DNA from: Bacteroidaceae bacterium
GTDB lineage: Bacteria; Bacteroidota; Bacteroidia; Bacteroidales; Bacteroidaceae
Reading direction: 5' to 3'
DNA length: 64,000 nucleotides
NCBI GenBank assembly: GCA_024398495.1
Contig: JAKSJA010000006.1
Span: 1 to 64,000, forward strand
Positions 35,593 to 45,410 of the stretch are shown here, one piece after another (position 1 is the first letter of the stretch; each line of letters opens with the position of its first letter). The position numbers and the translations under genes are program-made. Under the pieces are notes generated by a model that was not told the origin of the DNA, did not search any database, and was given only the letters and a program-made list of their open reading frames with translations.

Positions 35593-37374
35593 ATGTGGAT
35601 AAAGGTGAATGAATGGTGTGACAGACATCTGACACAGCAACAGAAGGTGTTGCTACTCAGTTTCATAATCGGCTTGCTATCTGGCTGCGCCGCACTATTA
35701 CTGCATTTGCTCATCGCATTATTCCAACGTCTGGTGAATTCATATCTCAGCATTACACATATAAACTGGATATATCTCGTGCTACCTATCGTGGGCATTA
35801 TGATAACGGCACTCATAGTACGTTACATAATAAAAGACAACATACAGCATGGCATCACACGAGTACTTTATGCCATATCACGCAAGGGAGGCAAGATTCG
35901 CGGACACAACACGTGGAGCAGTATGCTCACCTCTGCTATAACTATAGGCTTCGGAGGTTCTGTGGGTGCGGAGGCACCTATCGTCTTTACAGGCTCAGCC
36001 ATAGGCAGCAATCTCGGAAAGATATTCCGTATGGACACAAAGACACTGGCGCTGCTCATAGGTTGCGGTGCTGCCGGTGCCGTTGCTGGGATATTCAAAG
36101 CACCCATCGCTGGTCTTGTGTTCACAGTAGAAGTACTGATGATAGACCTCACAATGTCGTCATTGTTACCTCTGCTGATATCGTCTATAACGGCGACATC
36201 GCTGACATACATCTTTACAGACGCATCGGTGATGTTCACATACCAACCATCACACGACATCTTCTCACTGGAATTGTCGCACATACCGAACCTTGTCATC
36301 TTCGGCATCTTCTGCGGACTGATAAGTCTGTATTTCATCAAGATGTCCGGAATATGCGAGAAAACATTTGCACGACTGAAAAAGCACTTTTATGCTAAGA
36401 TACTGATAGGCGGTTCTCTGCTCAGCATACTGATATTCTTCTTTCCTTCACTATACGGAGAAGGCTATCAGACAATAACGATGATTCTCAACGGAAGGAC
36501 GGCAGACGACTTCAACGCCATGATGAACGGTTCGTTCTTTGCAGGATATGAACGATACCTCTTCATCTACGTTGCACTGGTGATACTGTTCAAGGTACTC
36601 GCAACATCTGCCACAACGGGTGCCGGTGGTGTGGGCGGTATCTTTGCACCGACATTGTTTCTCGGAGCACTCTGCGGACTGTTGGCGACATACTGTTTCA
36701 ACAAATACGGAAATGGTGCCATTGCCACATCTGACGTATATGCGCTACTCGGCATGGCTGGACTGATGAGCGGTGTCATGCATGCACCATTGACGGGAAT
36801 ATTCCTCATTGCCGAACTAACAGGGGGATATGAACTGATGCTTCCACTGATGATTGTAAGCGTATGCTCGTATCTGACAATAAAGATATTCGTACCACAC
36901 AGCATATACGCCAACCAACTGGCACGACAAGGAATACTGCTGACACACCATACCGACCATACCGTACTGACACTGATGAACCTTGACTTGGTAATAGACA
37001 AAGAGATAGATACGGTGTCACCGGACATGTACCTCGGCGAACTGGTGCAAGCATTGTCTAACTCCCATAACTCCGTGCTGGCAGTGACAAGACCAGACGG
37101 AGGGATAATAGGCGAAGTAGATGTAAGAAACATCAGACATATCATCTTCAGAACAGAACTGTACCAAAAGTTCCGAGTATCGCAGATAATGAGCAGTCCA
37201 AAAGCCATACTGAGCATCAACGATCCGATGAATGATGTTATGGACATATTTGAAAAGACACATGCTGAGCACCTGCCGGTAGAAGATGAAAACAATGTAT
37301 TGAAAGGATATATCACAAGAGAAAAGATGTATTCCATGTATAGGAAGATGGTAGCCGATTTATCTGAAGAATGA
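35593..37374 (+). CDS. ClC-family chloride channel/transporter with CBS domains
   Basis: This 593-residue membrane protein has the ClC filter motifs: GFGGSVGAEAPIVFTGSAIGS with the gating glutamate, GAAGAVAGIFKAPIAG, and GAGGVGGIFAPTLFLGA. C-terminal residues about 450-590 form two CBS modules (VSPDMYLGELVQALSNS, and MSSPKAILSINDPMNDVMDIF). It moves chloride or another anion, possibly with protons. It is co-transcribed between tsaC (6 bp) and fmt (4-bp overlap). Confidence 0.93.
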   Translation: MWIKVNEWCDRHLTQQQKVLLLSFIIGLLSGCAALLLHLLIALFQRLVNSYLSITHINWIYLVLPIVGIMITALIVRYIIKDNIQHGITRVLYAISRKGGKIRGHNTWSSMLTSAITIGFGGSVGAEAPIVFTGSAIGSNLGKIFRMDTKTLALLIGCGAAGAVAGIFKAPIAGLVFTVEVLMIDLTMSSLLPLLISSITATSLTYIFTDASVMFTYQPSHDIFSLELSHIPNLVIFGIFCGLISLYFIKMSGICEKTFARLKKHFYAKILIGGSLLSILIFFFPSLYGEGYQTITMILNGRTADDFNAMMNGSFFAGYERYLFIYVALVILFKVLATSATTGAGGVGGIFAPTLFLGALCGLLATYCFNKYGNGAIATSDVYALLGMAGLMSGVMHAPLTGIFLIAELTGGYELMLPLMIVSVCSYLTIKIFVPHSIYANQLARQGILLTHHTDHTVLTLMNLDLVIDKEIDTVSPDMYLGELVQALSNSHNSVLAVTRPDGGIIGEVDVRNIRHIIFRTELYQKFRVSQIMSSPKAILSINDPMNDVMDIFEKTHAEHLPVEDENNVLKGYITREKMYSMYRKMVADLSEE

Positions 37375-38267
37375 TGGAGAAAAAAGATTTGAAAATCGTG
37401 TTCATGGGGACACCGGAGTTTGCGGTAGAATCACTAAAAGTACTCGTTGAAAACGGATACAACATCGTTGCTGTAGTGACACAACCAGACAAACCTGTTG
37501 GAAGGCATGGCTCTGTGCTACAGGCACCTGCCGTAAAACAATATGCTCTGTCTAAAGAAATTCCCGTATTGCAGCCAGAAAAGATGAAAGACGAAGCTTT
37601 CGTTGAAGAACTGCGTTCCTACAATGCTGACCTGCAAGTGGTAGTCGCATTCAGGATGCTGCCCGAGATAGTATGGGCAATGCCACGTTTCGGAACATTC
37701 AACGTACATGCATCATTGTTGCCACAATACAGAGGTGCTGCACCGATAAACTGGGCAATAATAAACGGTGAAAAGGAGACAGGGGTAACCACGTTCCTTC
37801 TTGACAAGGAAATAGACACAGGGCGCATCATCATGCAGGATAAGATAGCGATAGACAATGATGACACAGCAGAAGTCATCCACGACAGGCTGATGACACT
37901 CGGAGCAGAGATATGCATGAAGACCGTTGACCTCATAATGACTACAGACGGAAAGATGGAGACATATTCTCAACCATCTGACGCCAATCTGAAACCTGCA
38001 CCTAAATTGTTCAGAGAGAACACGCGCATAGATTGGAATATGTCAGCAAAGAAGATACACGACTTTGTCAGGGGATTGTCGCCATACCCAACAGCATGGA
38101 CGATGATGATAGACGAAGAAGGTAAAGAGCAGCCAGTAAAGATATTCCAAACAGAAATGAAAGACGGAGAGGTGGTAATATGCGAATTGCAGGTTGCAGG
38201 GAAGAAAAGAATGGCTTATGATGCTTTCATGAACGGCTTACATGGCAGACATTTCCGTTTTGAATAA
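37371..38267 (+). CDS. fmt: Methionyl-tRNA formyltransferase
   Basis: This 298-residue enzyme formylates Met-tRNAfMet for initiation. Motifs: IVFMGTPEFAVESLKVL at the start, NVHASLLPQYRGAAPINWAI near residue 115, and a C-terminal OB-like domain (FVRGLSPYPTAWT). It overlaps the end of the ClC gene (ATGATG with TGA inside). It is a little shorter than the usual 310-320 residues. Confidence 0.96.
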   Translation: MMEKKDLKIVFMGTPEFAVESLKVLVENGYNIVAVVTQPDKPVGRHGSVLQAPAVKQYALSKEIPVLQPEKMKDEAFVEELRSYNADLQVVVAFRMLPEIVWAMPRFGTFNVHASLLPQYRGAAPINWAIINGEKETGVTTFLLDKEIDTGRIIMQDKIAIDNDDTAEVIHDRLMTLGAEICMKTVDLIMTTDGKMETYSQPSDANLKPAPKLFRENTRIDWNMSAKKIHDFVRGLSPYPTAWTMMIDEEGKEQPVKIFQTEMKDGEVVICELQVAGKKRMAYDAFMNGLHGRHFRFE

Positions 38268-38335
38268 AAAAAACACTTACCATATACTAAACCACCTTGC
38301 CCATACGTTAGATATATGTAACAAACAAAGTGCCT

Positions 38336-38461
38336 ATGATGAATTTTACTCAAACGGATTCTTATTCTTTCAAAAATGTTCAGCCAAGTGAACGTACACT
38401 GAACTTCATCAGGCAATATGCTTATGCCTGGAATGCATTGAAAGCAAACACCCCCAGTTAA
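38336..38461 (+). CDS. Small conserved-type ORF before rpe
   Basis: This 41-residue frame starts MMNFTQTDSYSF and contains QPSERTLNFIRQYAYAW. It ends 3 bp before the rpe ATG. The PSERTLxFIRQxAxA pattern resembles tiny proteins that I recall from many Bacteroidota genomes, usually missed by annotation. Tight coupling to rpe supports translation. No function can be assigned. Confidence 0.6.
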   Translation: MMNFTQTDSYSFKNVQPSERTLNFIRQYAYAWNALKANTPS

Positions 38462-38464
38462 ACA

Positions 38465-39115
38465 ATGATAAAAGTTGCACCGTCACTTCTTGCTGCGGAC
38501 TTTTTGCATCTCGACAAGGAACTTGAGATGATAAACACCAGTGAAGCAGACTGGCTTCATCTTGATATCATGGATGGTGTGTTTGTACCGAACTTGTCTT
38601 TCGGACCACCTGTACTGGAATTCGTAGCAAAAGCGTGTACCAAACCGCTTGACGTACATCTTATGGTAGTACACCCAGAAAAATATCTTGAAAAAGTAAA
38701 AGCACTTGGGACTATGATGATGAACGTGCATTATGAAGCATGTGAAAATCTCCACAAAGTAGTAAGTGACATACACATGGCAGGAATGAAAGCTGCGGTG
38801 ACGATAAATCCAGAGACACCTGTCTGCGTATTGGAAGATATAATAAGAGACGTTGACATGGTGCTTATCATGAGCGTACATCCAGGATTCGGCGGACAAT
38901 CATTTATTGAAGAGTCCATAACGAAAATTCAGGACTTAAGAAAGATGATTACTCATACAGGCAGCAAGGCGATGATAGAAGTGGATGGTGGTGTACAAAA
39001 CAAAACAGCACCGCGTCTTGTAAAAGTCGGTGCTGACATATTGGTGAGCGGGAGTTATATCTTCAAATCATCAAACCCACATTCCGTAATTAAAGACCTT
39101 AAAGCTCTGGCATAG
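38465..39115 (+). CDS. rpe: Ribulose-phosphate 3-epimerase
   Basis: This 216-residue TIM-barrel enzyme interconverts ribulose-5-P and xylulose-5-P. It has the family motifs APSLLAADFLHLDKEL, LHLDIMDGVFVPNLSFGPPVL and VHPGFGGQSFIEES, with metal-binding His and Asp in place. It is the last gene of the plus-strand run; its 3' end overlaps the convergent sigma-factor gene by 17 bp. Confidence 0.97.
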   Translation: MIKVAPSLLAADFLHLDKELEMINTSEADWLHLDIMDGVFVPNLSFGPPVLEFVAKACTKPLDVHLMVVHPEKYLEKVKALGTMMMNVHYEACENLHKVVSDIHMAGMKAAVTINPETPVCVLEDIIRDVDMVLIMSVHPGFGGQSFIEESITKIQDLRKMITHTGSKAMIEVDGGVQNKTAPRLVKVGADILVSGSYIFKSSNPHSVIKDLKALA

Positions 39116-39695
39116 TAAAATTGTTCTGCCGAGCCATCTTACGCATATTCAACGTAGCATAACGCATACGTCCCAATGCTGTGTTGATACTGCAGTTTGT
39201 AGTTTCGGCTATCTCCTTGAAACTCATATTCTGGAAGAAACGCATATACACCACTTCACGTTGGCTGTCAGGCAAGGCATTCATCATCATCTTCAAATCA
39301 GACATTGACTGGTCGTAAATATAGGCATCTTCACGGTTTGACTCTAAAGTATTATTGTTACGATACTGTGTCAGTTCAAGATCATTTTCCGCATCAACAA
39401 CCTTCTTACTTTTCTCCTTACGGAAATAGTCCATGATAAGATTATGGGCAATGCGTGTGAGGAAACCCATGAACTTACCGCTTTCTACATATCGCCCTGT
39501 CTGCAGACGGTCGATAACTTTCACGAAGGTATCCTGAAAGATATCATCAGCAATCTCACTATCCTTCACAACGAAGAATATGTAATTGTACACTTTTTTT
39601 TGGGTTCTGTCCAATAATACATCAAAAGCCCGGTTGTCACCATCAACATAACGGAGTGCAAGTTGCTCATCCGTCATCTGCAAATAACTTGCCAT
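39099..39695 (-). CDS. ECF-type RNA polymerase sigma factor
   Basis: This 198-residue sigma-70 factor has region 2 (AFDVLLDRTQKKVYNYIFFVVKDSEIADDIFQDTFVKVI, about 24-62) and region 4 (LPDSQREVVYMRFFQNMSFKEIAETTNCSINTALGRMRYA, about 140-180). No anti-sigma gene lies next to it. The promoter at 39768-39798 is of the housekeeping type. Regulon unknown. Confidence 0.93.
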   Translation of the reverse strand: MASYLQMTDEQLALRYVDGDNRAFDVLLDRTQKKVYNYIFFVVKDSEIADDIFQDTFVKVIDRLQTGRYVESGKFMGFLTRIAHNLIMDYFRKEKSKKVVDAENDLELTQYRNNNTLESNREDAYIYDQSMSDLKMMMNALPDSQREVVYMRFFQNMSFKEIAETTNCSINTALGRMRYATLNMRKMARQNNFTMPEL

Positions 39696-39767
39696 TACAC
39701 TAAATTTTTAATTTTCAGAGTAATGTTTTTTCGATAGGCTTTTTACGTTTTATTGATTTATCGGGGA

Positions 39768-39798
39768 CAAAAGTAGTAAAAAATATTGGTCTAACAAA
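39768..39798 (-). promoter_or_regulatory. Promoter of ECF sigma gene
   Basis: A -7 box TACTTTTG (39768-39775) and TTTG (39795-39798) with a 19-bp spacer on the minus strand, 73 bp before the start. Confidence 0.65.
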
Positions 39799-39834
39799 AA
39801 AAATAAAAAATTTTATTTTATGACCTATTTACAT

Positions 39835-39842
39835 TAACTTTG
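39835..39842 (+). promoter_or_regulatory. -7 box of MerR gene, possibly leaderless
   Basis: TAACTTTG ends 9 bp before the ATG at 39852, so the transcript may start at or near the start codon. The -33 region is only AT-rich. It diverges from the ECF promoter about 40 bp away. Confidence 0.5.
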
Positions 39843-39851
39843 CATTTCGAT

Positions 39852-40199
39852 ATGGCATTAAATACAGAAAAGGACTTAAAAATGTATTTTTCCACTAAGG
39901 AAGTGGCAGATATGTTTAGTGTGAATGAAAGCACTCTACGCTTCTGGGAGACAGTATTTCCTTCTATCAGACCTAAGACGACGGCAAAGGGAACACGTCA
40001 ATATGTGCAAAAAAACATTGACGAAATACGTGTAGTACACAATCTGGTAAAGGTACGCGGTTTCAAGCTGGAGGCAGCAGCCGAAATGCTGAAAAAGAAT
40101 CGTAACGGAGTTGACAAGACAACCGAAGTGTTAGAACATCTCTCCAATGTAAGCAAAGAATTAAGTGACATAAAAAAACATCTTGACGACATAATATAA
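39852..40199 (+). CDS. MerR-family transcriptional regulator
   Basis: This 115-residue protein has an N-terminal winged helix-turn-helix of MerR type: YFSTKEVADMFSVNESTLRFWETVFPSIRPKTTAKGTRQY, followed by a dimerisation helix (VKVRGFKLEAAAEMLKK). I chose the ATG at 39852; a TTG further upstream extends the frame by four codons. It is 9 bp upstream of alaS and probably co-transcribed. Common in Bacteroidota, target unknown. Confidence 0.9.
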   Translation: MALNTEKDLKMYFSTKEVADMFSVNESTLRFWETVFPSIRPKTTAKGTRQYVQKNIDEIRVVHNLVKVRGFKLEAAAEMLKKNRNGVDKTTEVLEHLSNVSKELSDIKKHLDDII

Positions 40200-40208
40200 C
40201 ATACAGAT

Positions 40209-42827
40209 ATGACAGCAAAAGAAATCAGAGAATCATTCAAGAAATTTTTCGAGAGTAAAGGCCATCTCATCGTACCATCAGCTCCGATGGTTATCAAAGA
40301 CGACCCTACACTTATGTTTACCAATGCAGGTATGAACCAGTTCAAGGATATCATCCTCGGCAACAGGACACCGGAAAACAGAAAACAGGCAGACTCGCAG
40401 AAATGTCTGCGCGTGAGCGGAAAGCATAACGACCTCGAAGAAGTGGGACATGATACTTATCACCATACAATGTTTGAGATGCTCGGTAACTGGAGTTTCG
40501 GCGATTACTTCAAGCAGGAAGCCATTGACTGGGCATGGGAATATCTGGTAGATGTACTCAAACTCAATCCCGAAGATTTATATGCCACAGTCTTTGAAGG
40601 AGACAAATCGGAAGGACTGGAGAGAGATAATGAGGCTGCAGGATTTTGGGAGAAACACCTGCCTAAAGACCACATACTAAACGGAAACAAACATGACAAC
40701 TTCTGGGAAATGGGCGATACCGGCCCATGCGGTCCTTGTTCTGAAATACACCTCGACTCGCGCACGGAAGAAGAAAAAAAGAAAATCTCCGGTCGTGACC
40801 TTGTAAACAAAGACGACCCACAGGTAATAGAAATATGGAATCTCGTATTCATGCAGTACAACCGTAAGGCTGATGGTAGCCTTGAGTCACTGCCTGCAAA
40901 AGTAATAGATACTGGTATGGGCTTTGAGCGTCTCGTACGTGCTCTGCAGGGGAAACATTCTAATTATGATACCGATGTATTCCAACCTATCATCAAGGAG
41001 ATTGCACGACTGTCAGGATTTGAATATGGCAAAGATGAGAAAACAGATATCGCAATGCGTGTCATCGCTGACCACCTGCGTGCTGTTGCCTTCTCTATAG
41101 CTGACGGTCAGTTGCCGAGCAATGCTAAGGCTGGCTATGTGATACGACGGATTCTGCGTCGTGCTGTACGTTATGCTTATACGTTCCTTGACCAGAAAGA
41201 GGCATTCTTATACAAGTTGTTACCTATTCTTATATATGAAATGGGGGACGCTTATCCAGAATTGCCTGCACAAAGAGAACTTATCGGCAAGGTTATAATG
41301 GAAGAAGAAGAGTCTTTCCTTCGGACACTTGCCAACGGTATCAAGTTGCTCAACGAGATAATGAGTAAACTGAAAGCGGAAAAGAAGACGACATTGTCCG
41401 GTAAAGATGCCTTTACTCTCTTTGATACATTCGGATTTCCTCTGGACCTTACCGAACTGATCTGTCGTGAAAACAATATCACTGTCGATGAAGAAGGGTT
41501 TGGAGAAGAGATGCAGAAACAAAAGGCACGAGCAAGAAATGCTGCCGCTGTTGAGACTGGCGACTGGACTATACTGAATGATGCAGAAACAGAGTTTGTT
41601 GGATATGACTATACAGAGTATTCCTGTCATATCACCAAATATCGCAAAGTATCGCAAAAGAACAATACTTTCTGGCAGATAATGCTTGACAAGACACCTT
41701 TTTATGGAGAAATGGGTGGTCAGGTAGGCGACAAGGGCGTGCTGGTCAATGAAAATGAAACGATAAACATCATCGACACAAAACGAGAGAATGGTGTGAG
41801 CGTACATATTGTCAAGGATATGCCAAAAGACCCGACAGTAGAATTCATGGCTTGCGTAGATACAGACAAACGCAATGCCTGTGCAGCAAACCATACTGCT
41901 ACCCACCTGCTCGACCAGGCATTGAAAGAGGTTTTAGGAGAACATGTTGAACAGAAAGGTTCACTGGTTACACCTGATGCCCTCCGATTTGACTTCTCTC
42001 ATTTTGAAAAGATGAGCGATGAGCAGATACGCGAAGTTGAACATATCGTAAATATGCACATACGCGAAGACCTGCCTTTGGACGAACACCGCAACTGTCC
42101 TATAGAGGAAGCCAAGAAGATGGGGGCGATAGCACTCTTTGGCGAGAAATATGGTGACAATGTGCGTGTTGTACGTTTCGGGAACAGTATTGAGTTCTGT
42201 GGTGGTGTTCATGCTTCATCAACAGGTCGTATCGGTATGTTCAAGATTTTATCAGAAAGCAGCGTCGCTGCCGGAGTCCGTCGTATTGAAGCTATCACAG
42301 GCGAGGCATTTGAGGAAGCTGTATATGAGATGGAAGACACATTGAAAGATATACGCAACCTGTTCAACAACGCTAAGAATCTGAAAGATGTAATAGAGAA
42401 GTTCATCAGCGAAAATGCCGATATGAAAAAGACAATAGAATCTTTCCAGGCACAGAAACTGAAAGACATCAAAGGCAGATTGATTGAAAAAGCACAAGAT
42501 ATAAATGGTATCAAAGTGATAAAGACTGTAGTGCCACTTCCAGCACAGGCAGCCAAAGACCTTGCCTTCGGACTTCTTAAGGACATACCAGAAAATCTGT
42601 TCGTTGCATTGGGTACTCATGACGGAGACAAACCGTTGCTGACGGTAATGATAAGTCAAGATGTAGTGGCATCACATAATCTCAACGCAGGGCAGATTGT
42701 CCGTGAAGCTGGCAAACTGATACAAGGAGGCGGTGGCGGTCAGGCACATTTCGCTACAGCCGGAGGAAAAGACAAAGACGGTCTTTCTGCTGCTGTGGAT
42801 AAAATAATAGAGTTAGCAAGTCTGTAA
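40209..42827 (+). CDS. alaS: Alanyl-tRNA synthetase
   Basis: This 872-residue enzyme attaches alanine to tRNAAla. It has the class II catalytic core ([41 protein letters not shown]), the editing-domain zinc sites [12 protein letters not shown] and [10 protein letters not shown], and the C-terminal DHHA1 region ([28 protein letters not shown]). Complete and typical in length. Confidence 0.98.
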   Translation: MTAKEIRESFKKFFESKGHLIVPSAPMVIKDDPTLMFTNAGMNQFKDIILGNRTPENRKQADSQKCLRVSGKHNDLEEVGHDTYHHTMFEMLGNWSFGDYFKQEAIDWAWEYLVDVLKLNPEDLYATVFEGDKSEGLERDNEAAGFWEKHLPKDHILNGNKHDNFWEMGDTGPCGPCSEIHLDSRTEEEKKKISGRDLVNKDDPQVIEIWNLVFMQYNRKADGSLESLPAKVIDTGMGFERLVRALQGKHSNYDTDVFQPIIKEIARLSGFEYGKDEKTDIAMRVIADHLRAVAFSIADGQLPSNAKAGYVIRRILRRAVRYAYTFLDQKEAFLYKLLPILIYEMGDAYPELPAQRELIGKVIMEEEESFLRTLANGIKLLNEIMSKLKAEKKTTLSGKDAFTLFDTFGFPLDLTELICRENNITVDEEGFGEEMQKQKARARNAAAVETGDWTILNDAETEFVGYDYTEYSCHITKYRKVSQKNNTFWQIMLDKTPFYGEMGGQVGDKGVLVNENETINIIDTKRENGVSVHIVKDMPKDPTVEFMACVDTDKRNACAANHTATHLLDQALKEVLGEHVEQKGSLVTPDALRFDFSHFEKMSDEQIREVEHIVNMHIREDLPLDEHRNCPIEEAKKMGAIALFGEKYGDNVRVVRFGNSIEFCGGVHASSTGRIGMFKILSESSVAAGVRRIEAITGEAFEEAVYEMEDTLKDIRNLFNNAKNLKDVIEKFISENADMKKTIESFQAQKLKDIKGRLIEKAQDINGIKVIKTVVPLPAQAAKDLAFGLLKDIPENLFVALGTHDGDKPLLTVMISQDVVASHNLNAGQIVREAGKLIQGGGGGQAHFATAGGKDKDGLSAAVDKIIELASL

Positions 42828-42834
42828 AAGGACG

Positions 42835-42858
42835 GTCGATAGATTATTGACGTTTTTT
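42835..42858 (+). terminator. Possible terminator after alaS
   Basis: A GTCGAT...ATTGAC hairpin (one G-U pair) is followed by GTTTTTT on the plus strand, 8 bp past the alaS stop. It overlaps the end of the convergent cca gene. Confidence 0.4.
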
Positions 42859-44286
42859 CAACCCCATCTGCTCTGCTGACTGAAGTAGAAGGGCGGTTAG
42901 TTGGTCACGTTCATTCTGTACCTTTCCATCGAGAATTGCATCCTTGAGAATCTTCTTGAGGATGCCGACATCTCTGCCTGGTTGCAAATTGAACATCTGC
43001 ATTATCTCATTACCATCAACACATGGCTGAAGAAGTCGTTTATAGTCTTTTGCCTTCAAATCAGCAAGTTTCTCCCTTACAATACGGAAGTTCTCCAAGA
43101 ACATCTTTTTCTTGAATGAATTTTTCGTCGTAAGGTCTGCTTCGCACAACAGCATAAGGTCATCAATGTCATCACCCGCATCATTTATAAGACGGCGTAC
43201 AGCACTGTCGGTAACATTACTGTCTGCGATGATGATAGGTCGCATGTGTAAGTCCACCAGTTTCTGCACATATCCAAGATTGTTCTGGTCTAATGGCATC
43301 TTCAGACGACGGAAGATATTATGTACCATCTTGGCACCAATAAAGTTATGATTATGGAACGTCCATCCCAACGAAGGGTCATAGCGTTTCGTCTTTGCTT
43401 TACCTATATCGTGAAGCAATGCCGCCCAACGCAGATTAAGAGGAGCACCCTCTTTTGCTACATTATCCAACACCTGAAGTGTGTGGAAGAAATTATCCTT
43501 ATGTCCTCTACCATCTTGTACTTCAACGCCCAACAATGCAGACAATTCTGGAAGAATATATTCCAGTAGTCCAGAACGTTCCAAATCTACGAATCCAAGA
43601 CTTGGTACAGGACTCATCATTATCTTATTAAGTTCAACAATGATACGTTCTGCACTAATTATCTTTATCCTGTCGCATTGTTTACATATAGCATCAAAGG
43701 TAAGATCTTCAATACGGAAATTCAACTGTGTTGCAAAACGTATGCAACGCATCATCCGCAAAGGATCGTCACTGAAGGTAATATCCGGGTCTAACGGTGT
43801 GGCTATTATCCTGTCTTCGAGGTCTGCAATACCATTAAATGGGTCAACAAGTTCCCCGAAACGAGCAGAATTCAAACATATCGCCATCGCATTTATAGTA
43901 AAGTCACGTCTATTTTGGTCATCTTTCAGAGTACCGTCCTCAACAATAGGATTGCGTGAATCGTGACGATAACTCTCACGGCGAGCACCGACAAACTCCA
44001 ACTCTAAATGTTTATATTTTACCTGTGCAGTACCATAATTTCTGAAGACAGCCAGATGCGAACCTTTCAATTTCTTATGTATTGCCTGTGCTATCTGTAT
44101 GCCAGACCCGACAACGACCATATCCACATCATCAGATGGACGGTCGAGGAATAGGTCACGTACATAGCCACCAACGACATAGCACTCCATATTCAGTTCA
44201 TCTGCCGTCTGAGAAACAACATGAAATATATCCTTATCCAGCAGTTGTGCTAAATCCTCATTTGAAAGTTGGCGTACCATAGTCAT
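42844..44286 (-). CDS. cca: CCA-adding tRNA nucleotidyltransferase with HD domain
   Basis: This 480-residue enzyme adds or repairs the 3' CCA of tRNA. It has the class II nucleotidyltransferase site ECYVVGGYVRDLFLDRPSDDVDMVV near residue 34, the RRDFTINAMA motif, and a C-terminal HD phosphohydrolase domain with LLHDIGKAKTK near residue 290. It is the last gene of a minus-strand run that begins with the kinase. Confidence 0.93.
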   Translation of the reverse strand: MTMVRQLSNEDLAQLLDKDIFHVVSQTADELNMECYVVGGYVRDLFLDRPSDDVDMVVVGSGIQIAQAIHKKLKGSHLAVFRNYGTAQVKYKHLELEFVGARRESYRHDSRNPIVEDGTLKDDQNRRDFTINAMAICLNSARFGELVDPFNGIADLEDRIIATPLDPDITFSDDPLRMMRCIRFATQLNFRIEDLTFDAICKQCDRIKIISAERIIVELNKIMMSPVPSLGFVDLERSGLLEYILPELSALLGVEVQDGRGHKDNFFHTLQVLDNVAKEGAPLNLRWAALLHDIGKAKTKRYDPSLGWTFHNHNFIGAKMVHNIFRRLKMPLDQNNLGYVQKLVDLHMRPIIIADSNVTDSAVRRLINDAGDDIDDLMLLCEADLTTKNSFKKKMFLENFRIVREKLADLKAKDYKRLLQPCVDGNEIMQMFNLQPGRDVGILKKILKDAILDGKVQNERDQLTALLLQSAEQMGLKKRQ

Positions 44287-44303
44287 ATCTTATTTCCTGT
44301 TTA

Positions 44304-44879
44304 TTAGTAAAACAATGCCAAACCGATGACACCGCAAATAAGTAATATACGTATCGGTGAAATCTTAAGAAATTTCACTCCTATAAAAGCAAAAACAGAG
44401 ATCACTACACTCAAAAAGAACTGCAAAGAATCTTCACTGTATGAACCGAAATTATCTTTTGTTATCAGCATCAGTACTGCAGCCAAAAGCAATCCCAACA
44501 CAACTGGCTTCAAAACAGTAAAGACGGCCTCAACAATAGCATACTCCCGGAACTTGATGAAGAAACGCGAGATGACGATCATCAATACCAATGATGGCAA
44601 CACCAATGCCAATGTTGCTGTCAGGCTACCCAATATGCAGACTGCCACAGAGGCACCCGTATTGTGCAATGCCTCATAACCGCAATATGTTGCAGAGTTG
44701 ATACCTATCGGACCTGGAGTCATCTGAGATACTGCCACTATGTTTGTAAATTCACCTGCAGAAAGCCAATGATGTCTCACCACTGTCTCACTCTGAATCA
44801 TGGAAAGCATACCATACCCACCACCAAATCCAAAAAGACCTATTTGAAAGAATGTCCAAAACAGTTCAAGAAATATCAT
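44304..44879 (-). CDS. Chromate transporter subunit (ChrA half), second of pair
   Basis: This 191-residue membrane protein has the ChrA half-domain signature: FFQIGLFGFGGGYGMLSMIQSE near the N-terminus, and MTPGPIGINSATYCGYE near residue 55. Its start overlaps the end of the first half by 4 bp. Two single-domain halves encoded in tandem are the short-chain ChrA type; they may carry chromate or another anion. Confidence 0.9.
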   Translation of the reverse strand: MIFLELFWTFFQIGLFGFGGGYGMLSMIQSETVVRHHWLSAGEFTNIVAVSQMTPGPIGINSATYCGYEALHNTGASVAVCILGSLTATLALVLPSLVLMIVISRFFIKFREYAIVEAVFTVLKPVVLGLLLAAVLMLITKDNFGSYSEDSLQFFLSVVISVFAFIGVKFLKISPIRILLICGVIGLALFY

Positions 44880-45409
44880 GGCTTCTTAACAATACATTTT
44901 CCATATACCACACCACACAGCCCAGCAATAACGACAATCAGTACAGAAGATACGCTGCAATAAGTTATCAGCACTGCGACCAAAACCGGCACCCAGATAT
45001 TTTTCCATGATATATCTGCAGTTTTTGCCAATGTAAATACCGGCAAGGCAACAAGAGCCACAACAGCAGGACGTAATCCTTTGAATATCGCTGCAATCAC
45101 TCTATTATCCTCAAAATGTTGGAAAAACATTGCGATTAAAAGGATGATAATGAACGAAGGCAATGCTGCCCCCAAGGCAGCAATAAGTGCACATGATGTC
45201 TTTTTCAGTTTATAACCTATGAAGATGCTTATATTGATAGCGAACACCCCGGGGCAACTCTGTGCCAATGCAATCAAATCCAAGAAATCCCGTTTCTCAA
45301 GCCAATGATATCTATGCACCACTTCCCTCTCTATCATCGGTATCATGGCATAGCCACCACCGATTGTAAAAAGACCTATCTTGAAAAATGTTGCAAAGAC
45401 ACGAAACAT
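44876..45409 (-). CDS. Chromate transporter subunit (ChrA half), first of pair
   Basis: This 177-residue membrane protein is homologous to the neighbour. It has FFKIGLFTIGGGYAMIPMIERE near the N-terminus and LAQSCPGVFAINISIFIGYKL near residue 50. It follows the YfhO-like gene by 1 bp. The halves probably form a heterodimer. Confidence 0.9.
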   Translation of the reverse strand: MFRVFATFFKIGLFTIGGGYAMIPMIEREVVHRYHWLEKRDFLDLIALAQSCPGVFAINISIFIGYKLKKTSCALIAALGAALPSFIIILLIAMFFQHFEDNRVIAAIFKGLRPAVVALVALPVFTLAKTADISWKNIWVPVLVAVLITYCSVSSVLIVVIAGLCGVVYGKCIVKKP

Positions 45410-45410
45410 C

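Noticed and set aside
44304..45409. Frameshifted single chromate transporter gene
   Set aside because: Each half has a complete signature and its own start with a 4-bp ATGA overlap, which is the normal arrangement of short-chain ChrA pairs.
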